Source: JAYWGN01 sp043778255
Lineage (GTDB): Bacteria; Bacteroidota; Bacteroidia; Chitinophagales; Chitinophagaceae
DNA: 33,819 bases
Assembly: GCA_043778255.1 (NCBI GenBank)
Contig: JAYWGN010000028.1
Location: 1-33,819, forward strand
Direction of reading: 5' to 3'
The position numbers and the translations under genes were made by a program. This document shows, piece by piece, positions 23,362 through 30,274 of this stretch. Under the pieces are notes generated by a model. The model was given only the letters and a program-made list of their open reading frames with translations. It had not been told where the DNA came from and did not search any database. Each line of letters starts with the position of its first letter. Position 1 is the stretch's first letter.

Positions 23362-23957
23362 TGTTACTGGTAAATGAAAATATTATATTGCAAAACGATG
23401 TAGTGCAATTACTGCCTTACAACAATACTCACTTTAATGCTTATGTAAAGTATGCATTAACCGAGCCTAATACATGGCAATACAGTATGCACAACCCTGG
23501 AGGCAGTGCAACAGCTATGCAAGAGTATGTAAACTTTGCAAAAAAAGAATATAACGAAAACACCTCTTACACATTTACTGTACTACACAAAGCCACTAAT
23601 ACTATTGCAGGTTGTACACGGTTGTATGATATAAACTTTGCTAACAGTGTAGCTACTATTGGCTACACTTGGTATGGTGAAAAATATAGGCGAACAGGAT
23701 TAAACAGGCACTGCAAATTATTATTACTCAGTTATGCATTTGAAGTATGGCAATTACAAAGAGTAGAATTTAGAGCCGATGTAAACAATACTGCATCTAT
23801 AGCCGCAATGAAAGCAATTGGCTGTACTGAAGAAGGCATTTTGCGAAGCCATGCTACATTACCTAATGCACTGAGGCGAACATCAATGGTGCTAAGTATA
23901 TTAAAAACCGAATGGGAAAATGGTGTAAAAATTAGATTGATGGAAAAGATTTATTAG
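23361..23957 (+). CDS. GNAT acetyltransferase, RimJ/RimL type
   Basis: A 198-residue acetyltransferase of the RimJ/RimL-like branch, which acetylates protein N-termini or small amines with acetyl-CoA. Seen are LLPYNNTHFNAYVKYAL (17-33), ATIGYTWYGEKYRRTGLNRHCK (about 93-114, the acetyl-CoA loop region) and VEFRADVNNTASIAAMKAIGCTEEGILR (about 131-158), typical of the family. The start is GTG at 23361, sharing a base with the yicC stop (TAGTG); no ATG fits as well. The stop is directly followed by copy 1 of an 87-bp repeat. Confidence 0.87.
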   Translation: MLLVNENIILQNDVVQLLPYNNTHFNAYVKYALTEPNTWQYSMHNPGGSATAMQEYVNFAKKEYNENTSYTFTVLHKATNTIAGCTRLYDINFANSVATIGYTWYGEKYRRTGLNRHCKLLLLSYAFEVWQLQRVEFRADVNNTASIAAMKAIGCTEEGILRSHATLPNALRRTSMVLSILKTEWENGVKIRLMEKIY

Positions 23958-24044
23958 TTTTAAGCAGCTTTTAAGCATTGGTAATCAATAGATTAGATAA
24001 TGTTTGTATCATTGGTGATACAAACAATTTGGGAAAAATAAAAT
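23958..24044. repeat. 87-bp direct repeat with hairpin, copy 1
   Basis: Begins at the base after the acetyltransferase stop. It contains a perfect 11-bp stem TGTTTGTATCA / TGATACAAACA with loop TTGG (24001-24026). 80 of 87 positions match copy 2; the last 45 nt are identical. No T-run follows the stem on either strand, so it is not a standard intrinsic terminator. Confidence 0.9.
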
Positions 24045-24098
24045 TTTTAAAATTTGCAACTTTATGTAATATCACTAGTTAATTAAAAATAATTTTTA

Positions 24099-24185
24099 TT
24101 TTAAGTAGCCATTGAGTATTGATAATCAATAGATTAAATAATGTTTGTATCATTGGTGATACAAACAATTTGGGAAAAATAAAAT
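24099..24185. repeat. 87-bp direct repeat with hairpin, copy 2
   Basis: Offset exactly 141 nt from copy 1. The hairpin is at 24142-24167. Its last base is the first plus-strand base of the toxin stop codon (24185-24187), so the two repeat copies fill the gap between two convergent gene ends, separated by 54 nt of AT-rich DNA. Confidence 0.9.
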
Positions 24186-24562
24186 TACAACTCTTTAGTA
24201 TTCATTTTAGGCCATTCAACAATTTCATCAAACCGTTTTTCACCTGTTGAAATATTGATTGTAAAGTTGTAAGTTTCATCTAAATTTGATGTGAATACAA
24301 TATTATCCTCTTTTAATAAAGTAAGCATAGCTAGAAGTCCTGTCCGTTTGTTCCCATCAATGAAAGGATGGTTCATAATCAAACTTTCACCTAATGCTGC
24401 CGCTTTTTCAATTGATGTTTTATACAAATACTCCCCACCAAAAGTGGCAAAAGGTCTCGAAATTGCCGCTTCTAAACCATTCAAATCCCTAACTCCATCT
24501 CCGCCACCATATAGCTTAATTGAATATAAATGAAGAGCTAAAATATCATCTATTAATATCAT
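24185..24562 (-). CDS. doc: Doc-type (death-on-curing) Fic-fold toxin
   Basis: A 125-residue protein of the Doc branch of the Fic family. The active motif HPFIDGNKRTG (65-75) follows the Doc pattern HxFx(D/N)(A/G)NKR rather than the AMPylating Fic pattern, so by family it would phosphorylate EF-Tu and stop translation. DLNGLEAAISRP (26-37) and EKAAALGESLIMNHPF are also typical. The start ATG overlaps the stop of the upstream antitoxin (ATGA), the usual antitoxin-first operon. Its stop joins an 87-bp hairpin repeat. Confidence 0.92.
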   Translation of the reverse strand: MILIDDILALHLYSIKLYGGGDGVRDLNGLEAAISRPFATFGGEYLYKTSIEKAAALGESLIMNHPFIDGNKRTGLLAMLTLLKEDNIVFTSNLDETYNFTINISTGEKRFDEIVEWPKMNTKEL

Positions 24563-24747
24563 TGTGCTAATTTTTTTAATACTTCAGAATATTTTTCATT
24601 TACTTCTTCAAAATGTTTAGATAAGTTATATACTTTATTTTCATTTGACAATCTTTCTAAATGACTAATAATTTCATCTAAAGCAGCATCACTTTGTAAC
24701 GCTGCTATTTTTTCTAAAGCATATCCCTTTTTTTCAATTGTACTCAT
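24559..24747 (-). CDS. antitoxin partner of the Doc toxin
   Basis: A 62-residue, charged, helical protein (MSTIEKKGYALEKIAALQS, ALDEIISHLERLSNENK). It does not look like the classical Phd N-terminal fold, so the antitoxin call rests on position: directly before the doc gene with a 4-nt overlap. It would bind the toxin and repress the operon. A -7 box TAAATTTG lies at 24768-24775, 20 nt before the ATG. Confidence 0.75.
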   Translation of the reverse strand: MSTIEKKGYALEKIAALQSDAALDEIISHLERLSNENKVYNLSKHFEEVNEKYSEVLKKLAQ

Positions 24748-24767
24748 AATGAATTCTTTTTAATATC

Positions 24768-24775
24768 CAAATTTA
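24768..24775 (-). promoter_or_regulatory. -7 box of the toxin-antitoxin operon
   Basis: TAAATTTG on the minus strand, an exact TAnnTTTG match, 20 nt before the antitoxin ATG. No -33 TTG at the usual distance. A divergent TAGCTTTG at 24800-24807 faces paaZ. Confidence 0.45.
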
Positions 24776-24875
24776 CAAAATCTTTTCCACTTTCATTTGT
24801 AGCTTTGTTTCAATTCTTATATAATAATCTTTGTTTGCTTAGTGCCTATGAGCGAAATAAATTAAACTTAACAAA

Positions 24876-26960
24876 ATGAACAAACTCGAAAACTATATTA
24901 CAGGCAGCTGGATAACTGGCGATGGCGACGGACAACTTTTATACAATGCAGTAACTAACGAAACTATTGGTGCTGCAAGTACAAAAGGGTTAGATTTTAA
25001 AAGTATTGTTGATTATGCAAGAATGGTTGGCAACCCTTCTTTACGCAAAATGACTTTTCATGCAAGAGGAAATATGTTAAAAGCGTTGGCATTACATTTA
25101 CGAAATCACCTCCCCAAATTTTACGAAATAAGTTATAAATCAGGTGCTACCAAAGCCGATAGTTGGGTTGATATTGAAGGCGGTATTGGTAACCTTTTTG
25201 CAAATGCAAGCTTACGACGAAAGTTCCCCGATGATGTAATATGTGTTGATGGCGAAAGCCACAACTTTGGTGCAAACAATACCTTTATGGGCACACATAT
25301 ACTCAGCCCAAAAGAAGGGGTGGCTATACATATAAATGCTTTTAACTTTCCCGTATGGGGTATGTTAGAAAAAGTTGCCGTTAATATATTGGCAGGTATG
25401 CCCTGTATTGTAAAGCCAGCAACGGTTACAAGCTACTTAACCGAAGCAGTGGTTAAAGAAATTATTGCCAGTAACATTTTGCCCGAAGGGGCAATACAAC
25501 TACTCTGTGGCAGTGCAGGTGATTTGCTAAGCCATGTAGATAGTCAAGATGTAGTAACCTTTACAGGCAGTGCTACAACAGGTTTGCTACTAAAACAAAC
25601 AAAGGCCATAGTTGAAAACAATGTACCCTTTACCATGGAAGCCGATAGCCTAAATTGTATTGTATTGGGCAATGATGTAACACCCGATAAACCAGAGTGG
25701 GATATTTTTATAAAAGAGATACGAAAAGAAATGACCCTAAAAGCTGGGCAACGATGTACAGGAATACGTAGAATATTTGTACCCGAAAACAAAATTGAAG
25801 CTATACACCTTGCCTTAGCAAAAGCTTTGCAGCAAACAGTTATAGGTAACCCATTAAATGCAACCGTACGAATGGGCAGCCTTGCAGGCCAAACACAACG
25901 TACCGAAGTAAAAGAACAGGTGCAAAAATTATTAGCAGCATCACAAATAATATATGGTAGTTTAGATAGTGTAGCAGTAGTAGATGCCGATGCACTAATT
26001 GGGGCATTTATAAGTCCAATTTTATTGTTGAATAAATTGCCATGGGTTTCAACCCATGGAGAAATAAATCCCTCTCATAATGTAGAAGCTTTTGGTCCTG
26101 TAAGCACCTTAATGCCTTACACTAATATGGATGATGCTATTGCCTTAACCAAATTGGGCAGAGGCAGTTTGGTAAGTACTATTGTAACTGCCAATACTAA
26201 AGAAGCAAGACAATATGTAATAGGTGCAGCTACACACCACGGCAGAATATTAGTGTTAAATAATGAGTGTGCTAAAGAAAACACAGGGCATGGTTCGCCA
26301 TTGCCTTTGCTAGTACATGGCGGCCCTGGTAGGGCTGGTGGCGGTGAAGAGATGGGTGGCATACGAGGTGTAAAGCATTACCTACAACGTACTGCCATAC
26401 AAGGTTCGCCAACCATGCTTACCGAAGTTACACAGGTGTACCAACCTAATGCAATTGGTAAAAATGGGGGCAAACATCCCTTTACAAAATACTTTGAAGA
26501 GCTTGAAATTGGTGAACAAATAATTACCGAAAAACGAATAATTACAAGTGAAGATATTGACAAATTTGCCGACCTAAGTGGCGATCATTTTTATGCTCAT
26601 ATTGCAGCAACAAATTTTGATGGCACTATGTTTACACACCAAGTAGCCCACGGTTATTTTATTATGAGCATTGCTGCTGGTTTGTTTGTAGATAGTTACA
26701 ATAAAAACCCAGTGTTGTTAAATTATGGTATTGATGAACTACGATTTACCAAACCGGTATATCCTGGTAGCGAAATACATATACGCTTTACCTGCAAAGA
26801 AAAATTGCCCAACGACAAACGAATAGTAGAAAACCCCGAAGATTTTAAACGAGGCGATGATATAGAAAAAGGTATTGTAAAATGGCTAGTTGAAATGATT
26901 GATGAAACGGGTGAGGTTACTGGAGTAGCTACAATATTGACAATGGTGGGCAGAAAATAA
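24876..26960 (+). CDS. paaZ: PaaZ: oxepin-CoA hydrolase / 3-oxo-5,6-dehydrosuberyl-CoA semialdehyde dehydrogenase
   Basis: A 694-residue two-domain enzyme of phenylacetate breakdown that opens the oxepin-CoA ring and oxidises the aldehyde. The aldehyde dehydrogenase part (about 1-525) has E255 in MEADSLN and C294 in GQRCTGIRR; INAFNFPVWGMLEK and FTGSATTG are standard. The C-terminal MaoC-like hydratase (about 535-694) has FADLSGDHFYAH with D570 and H575. HNVEAFGPVSTLMPY (401-415) is conserved, but the segment just before it, LPWVSTHGEINPS (388-400), is longer than I recall in relatives and comes from a palindromic repeat at 26040-26059. A PaaJ-like thiolase is nearby (28753-29949); the paaABCDE oxygenase genes are not in the window. 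Confidence 0.94.
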   Translation: MNKLENYITGSWITGDGDGQLLYNAVTNETIGAASTKGLDFKSIVDYARMVGNPSLRKMTFHARGNMLKALALHLRNHLPKFYEISYKSGATKADSWVDIEGGIGNLFANASLRRKFPDDVICVDGESHNFGANNTFMGTHILSPKEGVAIHINAFNFPVWGMLEKVAVNILAGMPCIVKPATVTSYLTEAVVKEIIASNILPEGAIQLLCGSAGDLLSHVDSQDVVTFTGSATTGLLLKQTKAIVENNVPFTMEADSLNCIVLGNDVTPDKPEWDIFIKEIRKEMTLKAGQRCTGIRRIFVPENKIEAIHLALAKALQQTVIGNPLNATVRMGSLAGQTQRTEVKEQVQKLLAASQIIYGSLDSVAVVDADALIGAFISPILLLNKLPWVSTHGEINPSHNVEAFGPVSTLMPYTNMDDAIALTKLGRGSLVSTIVTANTKEARQYVIGAATHHGRILVLNNECAKENTGHGSPLPLLVHGGPGRAGGGEEMGGIRGVKHYLQRTAIQGSPTMLTEVTQVYQPNAIGKNGGKHPFTKYFEELEIGEQIITEKRIITSEDIDKFADLSGDHFYAHIAATNFDGTMFTHQVAHGYFIMSIAAGLFVDSYNKNPVLLNYGIDELRFTKPVYPGSEIHIRFTCKEKLPNDKRIVENPEDFKRGDDIEKGIVKWLVEMIDETGEVTGVATILTMVGRK
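26040..26059. repeat. perfect palindrome inserted in paaZ
   Basis: CCATGGGTT-TC-AACCCATGG, a 9-bp stem with a 2-nt loop, in frame within the coding region. The window's last bases (ACAACCCATG) read like the start of the same palindrome. Confidence 0.8.
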
Positions 26961-26968
26961 TAAAACTT

Positions 26969-26980
26969 GGTATAAATTTG
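26969..26980 (+). promoter_or_regulatory. -7-like box before sua5
   Basis: GGTATAAATTTG contains TAAATTTG (26973-26980), an exact TAnnTTTG match, 21 nt before the ATG at 27002. It overlaps the in-frame TTG at 26978, arguing against that TTG as the start. Confidence 0.4.
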
Positions 26981-27001
26981 TATTATACACAACAACTAAC
27001 C

Positions 27002-27985
27002 ATGCAAATAGCAACTGTAATTAGTAACAATATAAATGATGCAGTGCAGCATTTGCTACATAACAATGTGGTGGCTATCCCAACCGAAACAGTGTATGGC
27101 TTAGCAGCAAATGCACTTAACCCACAAGCTGTAATTAAGATATTTGAAGCTAAAAATAGACCAACTTTTAATCCCCTAATTGTACATTGCCACAATTGGC
27201 AAGATGCTGCAAAGTATGTAACTCATATACCCAAAAAACTACAGCCTTTAATTGAAAATTTTAGTCCCGGGCCAATAACATTTTTGCTGCCAAAAAATAA
27301 CCTTATACCCGATATAGTAACTGCCGGCAGCAACCTTGTAGCCATACGAGTACCTAACCACCCAATTACTTTACAACTATTATCATTGCTACCGTTTCCA
27401 TTAGCTGCTCCAAGTGCCAACGAATTTGGCTATATCAGTCCCACCACCCAAAACCATGTGATGCAAAGTTTGGGTGGCAAAATTCCCTTTATACTCAGTG
27501 GCAACAGTTCAATAGTAGGTTTAGAAAGTACAATAGTAAGCATTAATGAACAAAATAAAGTAGTATTACACCGCCACGGCGGCATTACACAGGAGCAAAT
27601 AGAAGCCCTTATTAATGAACCTATAGTATTAGCCACTAACCCCGAAACCAACATTACAAGTGGGCAATTAAAAAGCCATTATGCACCTAATGCTCCCTTG
27701 TATATAGGCAATATAGAGAACCTTTTGCTAACCCATAACCAAGGCAAAGTATGTACATTAAGTTTGCATACTAAGGTATTAAATGTACCAAATAACCAAC
27801 AGTATTTTCTTAGCATTAATGGCGATTTAAAGCAAGCAGCCTACAACTTATTTAATATACTAAGGCAAATAGATAATGCAAAGCCAACCGTAATATTAGC
27901 CCAACTATTGCCAAACATTGGCTTGGGTGTTGCCATTAACGACAGGTTGCAAAGGGCAAGTGCAGCTAATAAAAATTTAGCATAA
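27002..27985 (+). CDS. tsaC: L-threonylcarbamoyladenylate synthase (Sua5/YrdC, TsaC2)
   Basis: A 327-residue enzyme that makes threonylcarbamoyl-AMP from threonine, bicarbonate and ATP for tRNA t6A. The YrdC domain (about 1-205) has VVAIPTETVYGLAANAL, KIFEAKNRPTFNPLIVH, FSPGPITFLL, AIRVPNHP, FPLAAPSANEFGYISPT and STIVSI. A C-terminal Sua5 domain follows (about 225-327; SGQLKSHYAPNAPLYIG, LLPNIGLGVAINDRLQRAS). Start ATG at 27002 fits the family N-terminus; a TTG 24 nt upstream lies in a -7 box. TsaB is in the same window. Next on this strand is the DivIC/FtsB-like gene, 43 nt away. Confidence 0.93.
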   Translation: MQIATVISNNINDAVQHLLHNNVVAIPTETVYGLAANALNPQAVIKIFEAKNRPTFNPLIVHCHNWQDAAKYVTHIPKKLQPLIENFSPGPITFLLPKNNLIPDIVTAGSNLVAIRVPNHPITLQLLSLLPFPLAAPSANEFGYISPTTQNHVMQSLGGKIPFILSGNSSIVGLESTIVSINEQNKVVLHRHGGITQEQIEALINEPIVLATNPETNITSGQLKSHYAPNAPLYIGNIENLLLTHNQGKVCTLSLHTKVLNVPNNQQYFLSINGDLKQAAYNLFNILRQIDNAKPTVILAQLLPNIGLGVAINDRLQRASAANKNLA

Positions 27986-28028
27986 GCATTTTACAAAACA
28001 CAAAAAAAATAACTACCTTGCTATTAAT

Positions 28029-28325
28029 ATGATAGCACGGTATATTAGCAAATTACCCCGTTGGGCAAAAAACAAATATGCAATAGCAACATTTGTGTTT
28101 CTATTATTCATTATAGTCCTTAACGACAATAATATTTTTTACCAATACAAACTATATAACGAACAAAAAGAGTTAGAAAAAACATCAGCAGAATGGAAAT
28201 CGAAAATAGCTGTATTAAAGCAAACGGAGCTAGAATTGCAGAAAAACCCACTTATAATTGAGAAAATTGCTAGGGAAAAATACGGTTTAAAAAAACCAAA
28301 TGAAGTTGTATTTTTATTCCAGTAA
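28029..28325 (+). CDS. FtsB/DivIC-family septum formation initiator
   Basis: A 98-residue bitopic membrane protein: a short basic cytoplasmic N-terminus (MIARYISKLPRWAKNKY), one membrane helix (about 20-36; ATFVFLLFIIVLN), then a periplasmic coiled coil (about 42-75; YNEQKELEKTSAEWKSKIAVLKQTE) and the conserved IEKIAREKYGLKKPNEVVF tail. It belongs to the divisome FtsB-FtsL-FtsQ type of complex. It follows sua5 by 43 nt and is probably in the same transcript. Confidence 0.88.
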   Translation: MIARYISKLPRWAKNKYAIATFVFLLFIIVLNDNNIFYQYKLYNEQKELEKTSAEWKSKIAVLKQTELELQKNPLIIEKIAREKYGLKKPNEVVFLFQ

Positions 28326-28451
28326 AAGAAGCCAAAAAATATTTTTGAAAAAATAGTATTTTCCGTACAATATTATTTGCATCTAATACGTTATAGCTTC
28401 GATAATTAGGATTTATTTAAACAAACAACCCCAAAACAACCATTCCGACAC

Positions 28452-28688
28452 ATGGTAAATTTCACAACCCAACAAATTTTATTGTACATTAACAATGAAA
28501 TGAGCAGCGAACAAACTATTGCATTTGAAAATGCTTTGTTAAACGATTGGACTTTGCAAGAACGATTACAAGTACAACTTGCTAACCAAACAACTATTAG
28601 CAATCAATTAATGCAACCAAGTAACCGAGCCGTTAATAATATATTAGCGTATGCTCAACAAACTACCAAAGCCCCACTAACAGTGTAA
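28452..28688 (+). CDS. small conserved hypothetical protein
   Basis: A 78-residue, acidic, helical protein. ILLYINNEMSSEQTIAFENALLNDWTLQERL (9-39) resembles the first helices of zinc-finger anti-sigma factors and related small Bacteroidota proteins, but the zinc ligands and membrane helix are missing. The end has NRAVNNILAYAQQT. The function is unknown. It has a 126-bp upstream gap and is followed by a strong terminator, so it may be its own unit. Confidence 0.6.
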   Translation: MVNFTTQQILLYINNEMSSEQTIAFENALLNDWTLQERLQVQLANQTTISNQLMQPSNRAVNNILAYAQQTTKAPLTV

Positions 28689-28711
28689 ACTCAAATTATT
28701 ATTTTAAAAAC

Positions 28712-28744
28712 AAACCCTACAATATTAACTTGTAGGGTTTTTTA
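28712..28744. terminator. bidirectional intrinsic terminator between convergent genes
   Basis: An 11-bp stem AAACCCTACAA (28712-28722) / TTGTAGGGTTT (28730-28740) with T-runs on both sides when read on either strand. It separates the 28452 gene and the convergent thiolase gene. Confidence 0.92.
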
Positions 28745-28752
28745 TTACCACA

Positions 28753-29949
28753 CTAAAGTAACTCATATACTACGGCAGCCCCCTGCCCCACACCTACACA
28801 CATAGTAGCTACACCATATTTAATTTGTTGTTGTTGCATTTGGTTTATAAGTGTAATGCTAATACGAGTGCCACTACACCCCAACGGGTGCCCAAGTGCA
28901 ATAGCACCACCGGTTACATTTACAAGTATAGGGTCTATTTGTAATTCCCTAATACAAGCTATACTTTGGCTAGCAAAAGCCTCATTTATTTCCCATATTC
29001 CAATATCGGCAATGGTAAGTCCAGCACGTTGTAATGCTTTGTGTGTAGCAGTTACAGGGCCAATACCCATAATGCTTGGCGCTACGCCACACACAGCCAT
29101 ACCTATAATACTAGCCATTGGTTGCAATTGCAATTGAGTTACTATAGCATCATTTGCCAGTAACATTGCAGCTGCTCCATCGTTAATGCCGCTACTATTA
29201 CCAGCAGTTACTGTACCATTTTTAACAAATGCAGGTTGCAGTGTTGCTAACTTTTCTACACTACTTAACCTTGGGTGTTCATCTTTTACAAATTGTACAA
29301 TCTCTTTACTAGTAAGTATTACAGGTACTGCTATAAGTTCGTTAGCATATTTATTAGCCAAATGTGCAGCAGCATATTTTACTTGGCTTTGGTGTGCATA
29401 TTCATCTTGTTCGGCTCTAGTAATGTTCCATTGTTGTGCCACATTTTCGGCTGTTTCGCCCATGGTATAAGGGTGGTATAAGGCACTCAATGCAGGGTTT
29501 ACAAATCGCCAACCCATAGTAGTATCATACATTTGTTGGGTTCGGTTATACGGTTCAGCAGCTTTACCCATTACATACGGAGCCCTACTCATACTCTCCA
29601 CACCACTTGCAATGTACAGTGTTCCATCACCATTATTAATAGCCCTAGCAGCATCCATTATACTTTGCATACCACTTGCACAAAGCCTATTTACAGTAAC
29701 AGCAGCTACAGTAATTGGTAGCCCTGCAAGCAACAAAGCCATTCGTGCTACATTCCTATTATCCTCACCACTTTGGTTGGCAGCGCCAGTTATTACTTCT
29801 TCTATTTGGTCTACATTTATAGTAGGGTTACGTACCAGTAAGGCTTTCAAGGTTGTTGCCAACAAATCATCTGGTCTTATACTACTTAAGGTACCACCAT
29901 ATTTACCAATTGCAGTTCGTACGCCATCTATTATATATACAGGTTTCAT
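28753..29949 (-). CDS. acetyl-CoA acyltransferase (PaaJ-like thiolase)
   Basis: A 398-residue thiolase of the degradative type. The nucleophile is C90 (VNRLCASGMQ), with H354 (GGAIALGHPLG) and C384 (ATMCVGVGQG) completing the site. NEAFASQ (322-328) and NSSGINDGAAA (251-261) are standard blocks. PaaJ-type 3-oxoadipyl-CoA/3-oxo-5,6-dehydrosuberyl-CoA activity is a reasonable guess because PaaZ is nearby, but the sequence would also suit a general beta-ketothiolase (FadA/AtoB-like). A TGCTTCGCA-type repeat (29972) lies about 23 nt before the ATG. Confidence 0.9.
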   Translation of the reverse strand: MKPVYIIDGVRTAIGKYGGTLSSIRPDDLLATTLKALLVRNPTINVDQIEEVITGAANQSGEDNRNVARMALLLAGLPITVAAVTVNRLCASGMQSIMDAARAINNGDGTLYIASGVESMSRAPYVMGKAAEPYNRTQQMYDTTMGWRFVNPALSALYHPYTMGETAENVAQQWNITRAEQDEYAHQSQVKYAAAHLANKYANELIAVPVILTSKEIVQFVKDEHPRLSSVEKLATLQPAFVKNGTVTAGNSSGINDGAAAMLLANDAIVTQLQLQPMASIIGMAVCGVAPSIMGIGPVTATHKALQRAGLTIADIGIWEINEAFASQSIACIRELQIDPILVNVTGGAIALGHPLGCSGTRISITLINQMQQQQIKYGVATMCVGVGQGAAVVYELL

Positions 29950-29971
29950 TTCTATATTTTATTTTATTTCT

Positions 29972-30240
29972 TGCTTCGCAAAAAAAATATTTCAGCAAAC
30001 AATACTACTCTTAACAATTCAATTTTTTTATCGTTTTATTGCTTCGCAAAAAATAGTTATACTTCAAAATCTTCTTTTTATTATACCCTATATTAGTTTT
30101 TTTGTGCTTCGCAAAAAAATAGTTGTACTAACATTACTACAGTTAACAACTCAAATTTTATACTCCTTTTCCTGCTTCGCAAAAAAATTTTACTCAAAAT
30201 ATTCAAACAATCAATACCACTTTAAATTTAGTATTATACA
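29972..30240. repeat. four-unit imperfect repeat starting TGCTTCGCAAAAAA upstream of alaS
   Basis: TGCTTCGCA followed by an A-run occurs at 29972, 30040, 30105 and 30173, with unit lengths 68, 65 and 68 bp. Units 1 and 3 share more sequence (for example TACTAC then TTAACAA). The TTC loop of TGC-TTC-GCA and the A-run are constant. This fills most of the 325-bp gap between the divergent thiolase and alaS starts; no gene is convincing here. The rest is AT-rich DNA leading to the alaS promoter. Confidence 0.75.
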
Positions 30241-30241
30241 A

Positions 30242-30249
30242 TACCTTTG
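30242..30249 (+). promoter_or_regulatory. alaS -7 box
   Basis: TACCTTTG then C, exact TAnnTTTG, 25 nt before ATG 30275. Same octamer as at lpxD. Confidence 0.55.
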
Positions 30250-30274
30250 CACACAGTAAAATTATACATTATTT

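Noticed and set aside
24001..24026. Hairpin as intrinsic terminator of the acetyltransferase gene
   Set aside because: No T-run follows on either strand; kept as a repeat of unknown role.
29972..30190. CRISPR-like regular spacing of repeats
   Set aside because: The constant part is only about 15 nt, intervals are partly similar to each other, and no cas gene is present.
29612..30259. Rightward 215-codon reading frame over the thiolase start and repeat array
   Set aside because: The first half is antisense to the conserved thiolase and the second half only translates the TGCTTCGCAAAAAA repeats (CFAKK-like words).
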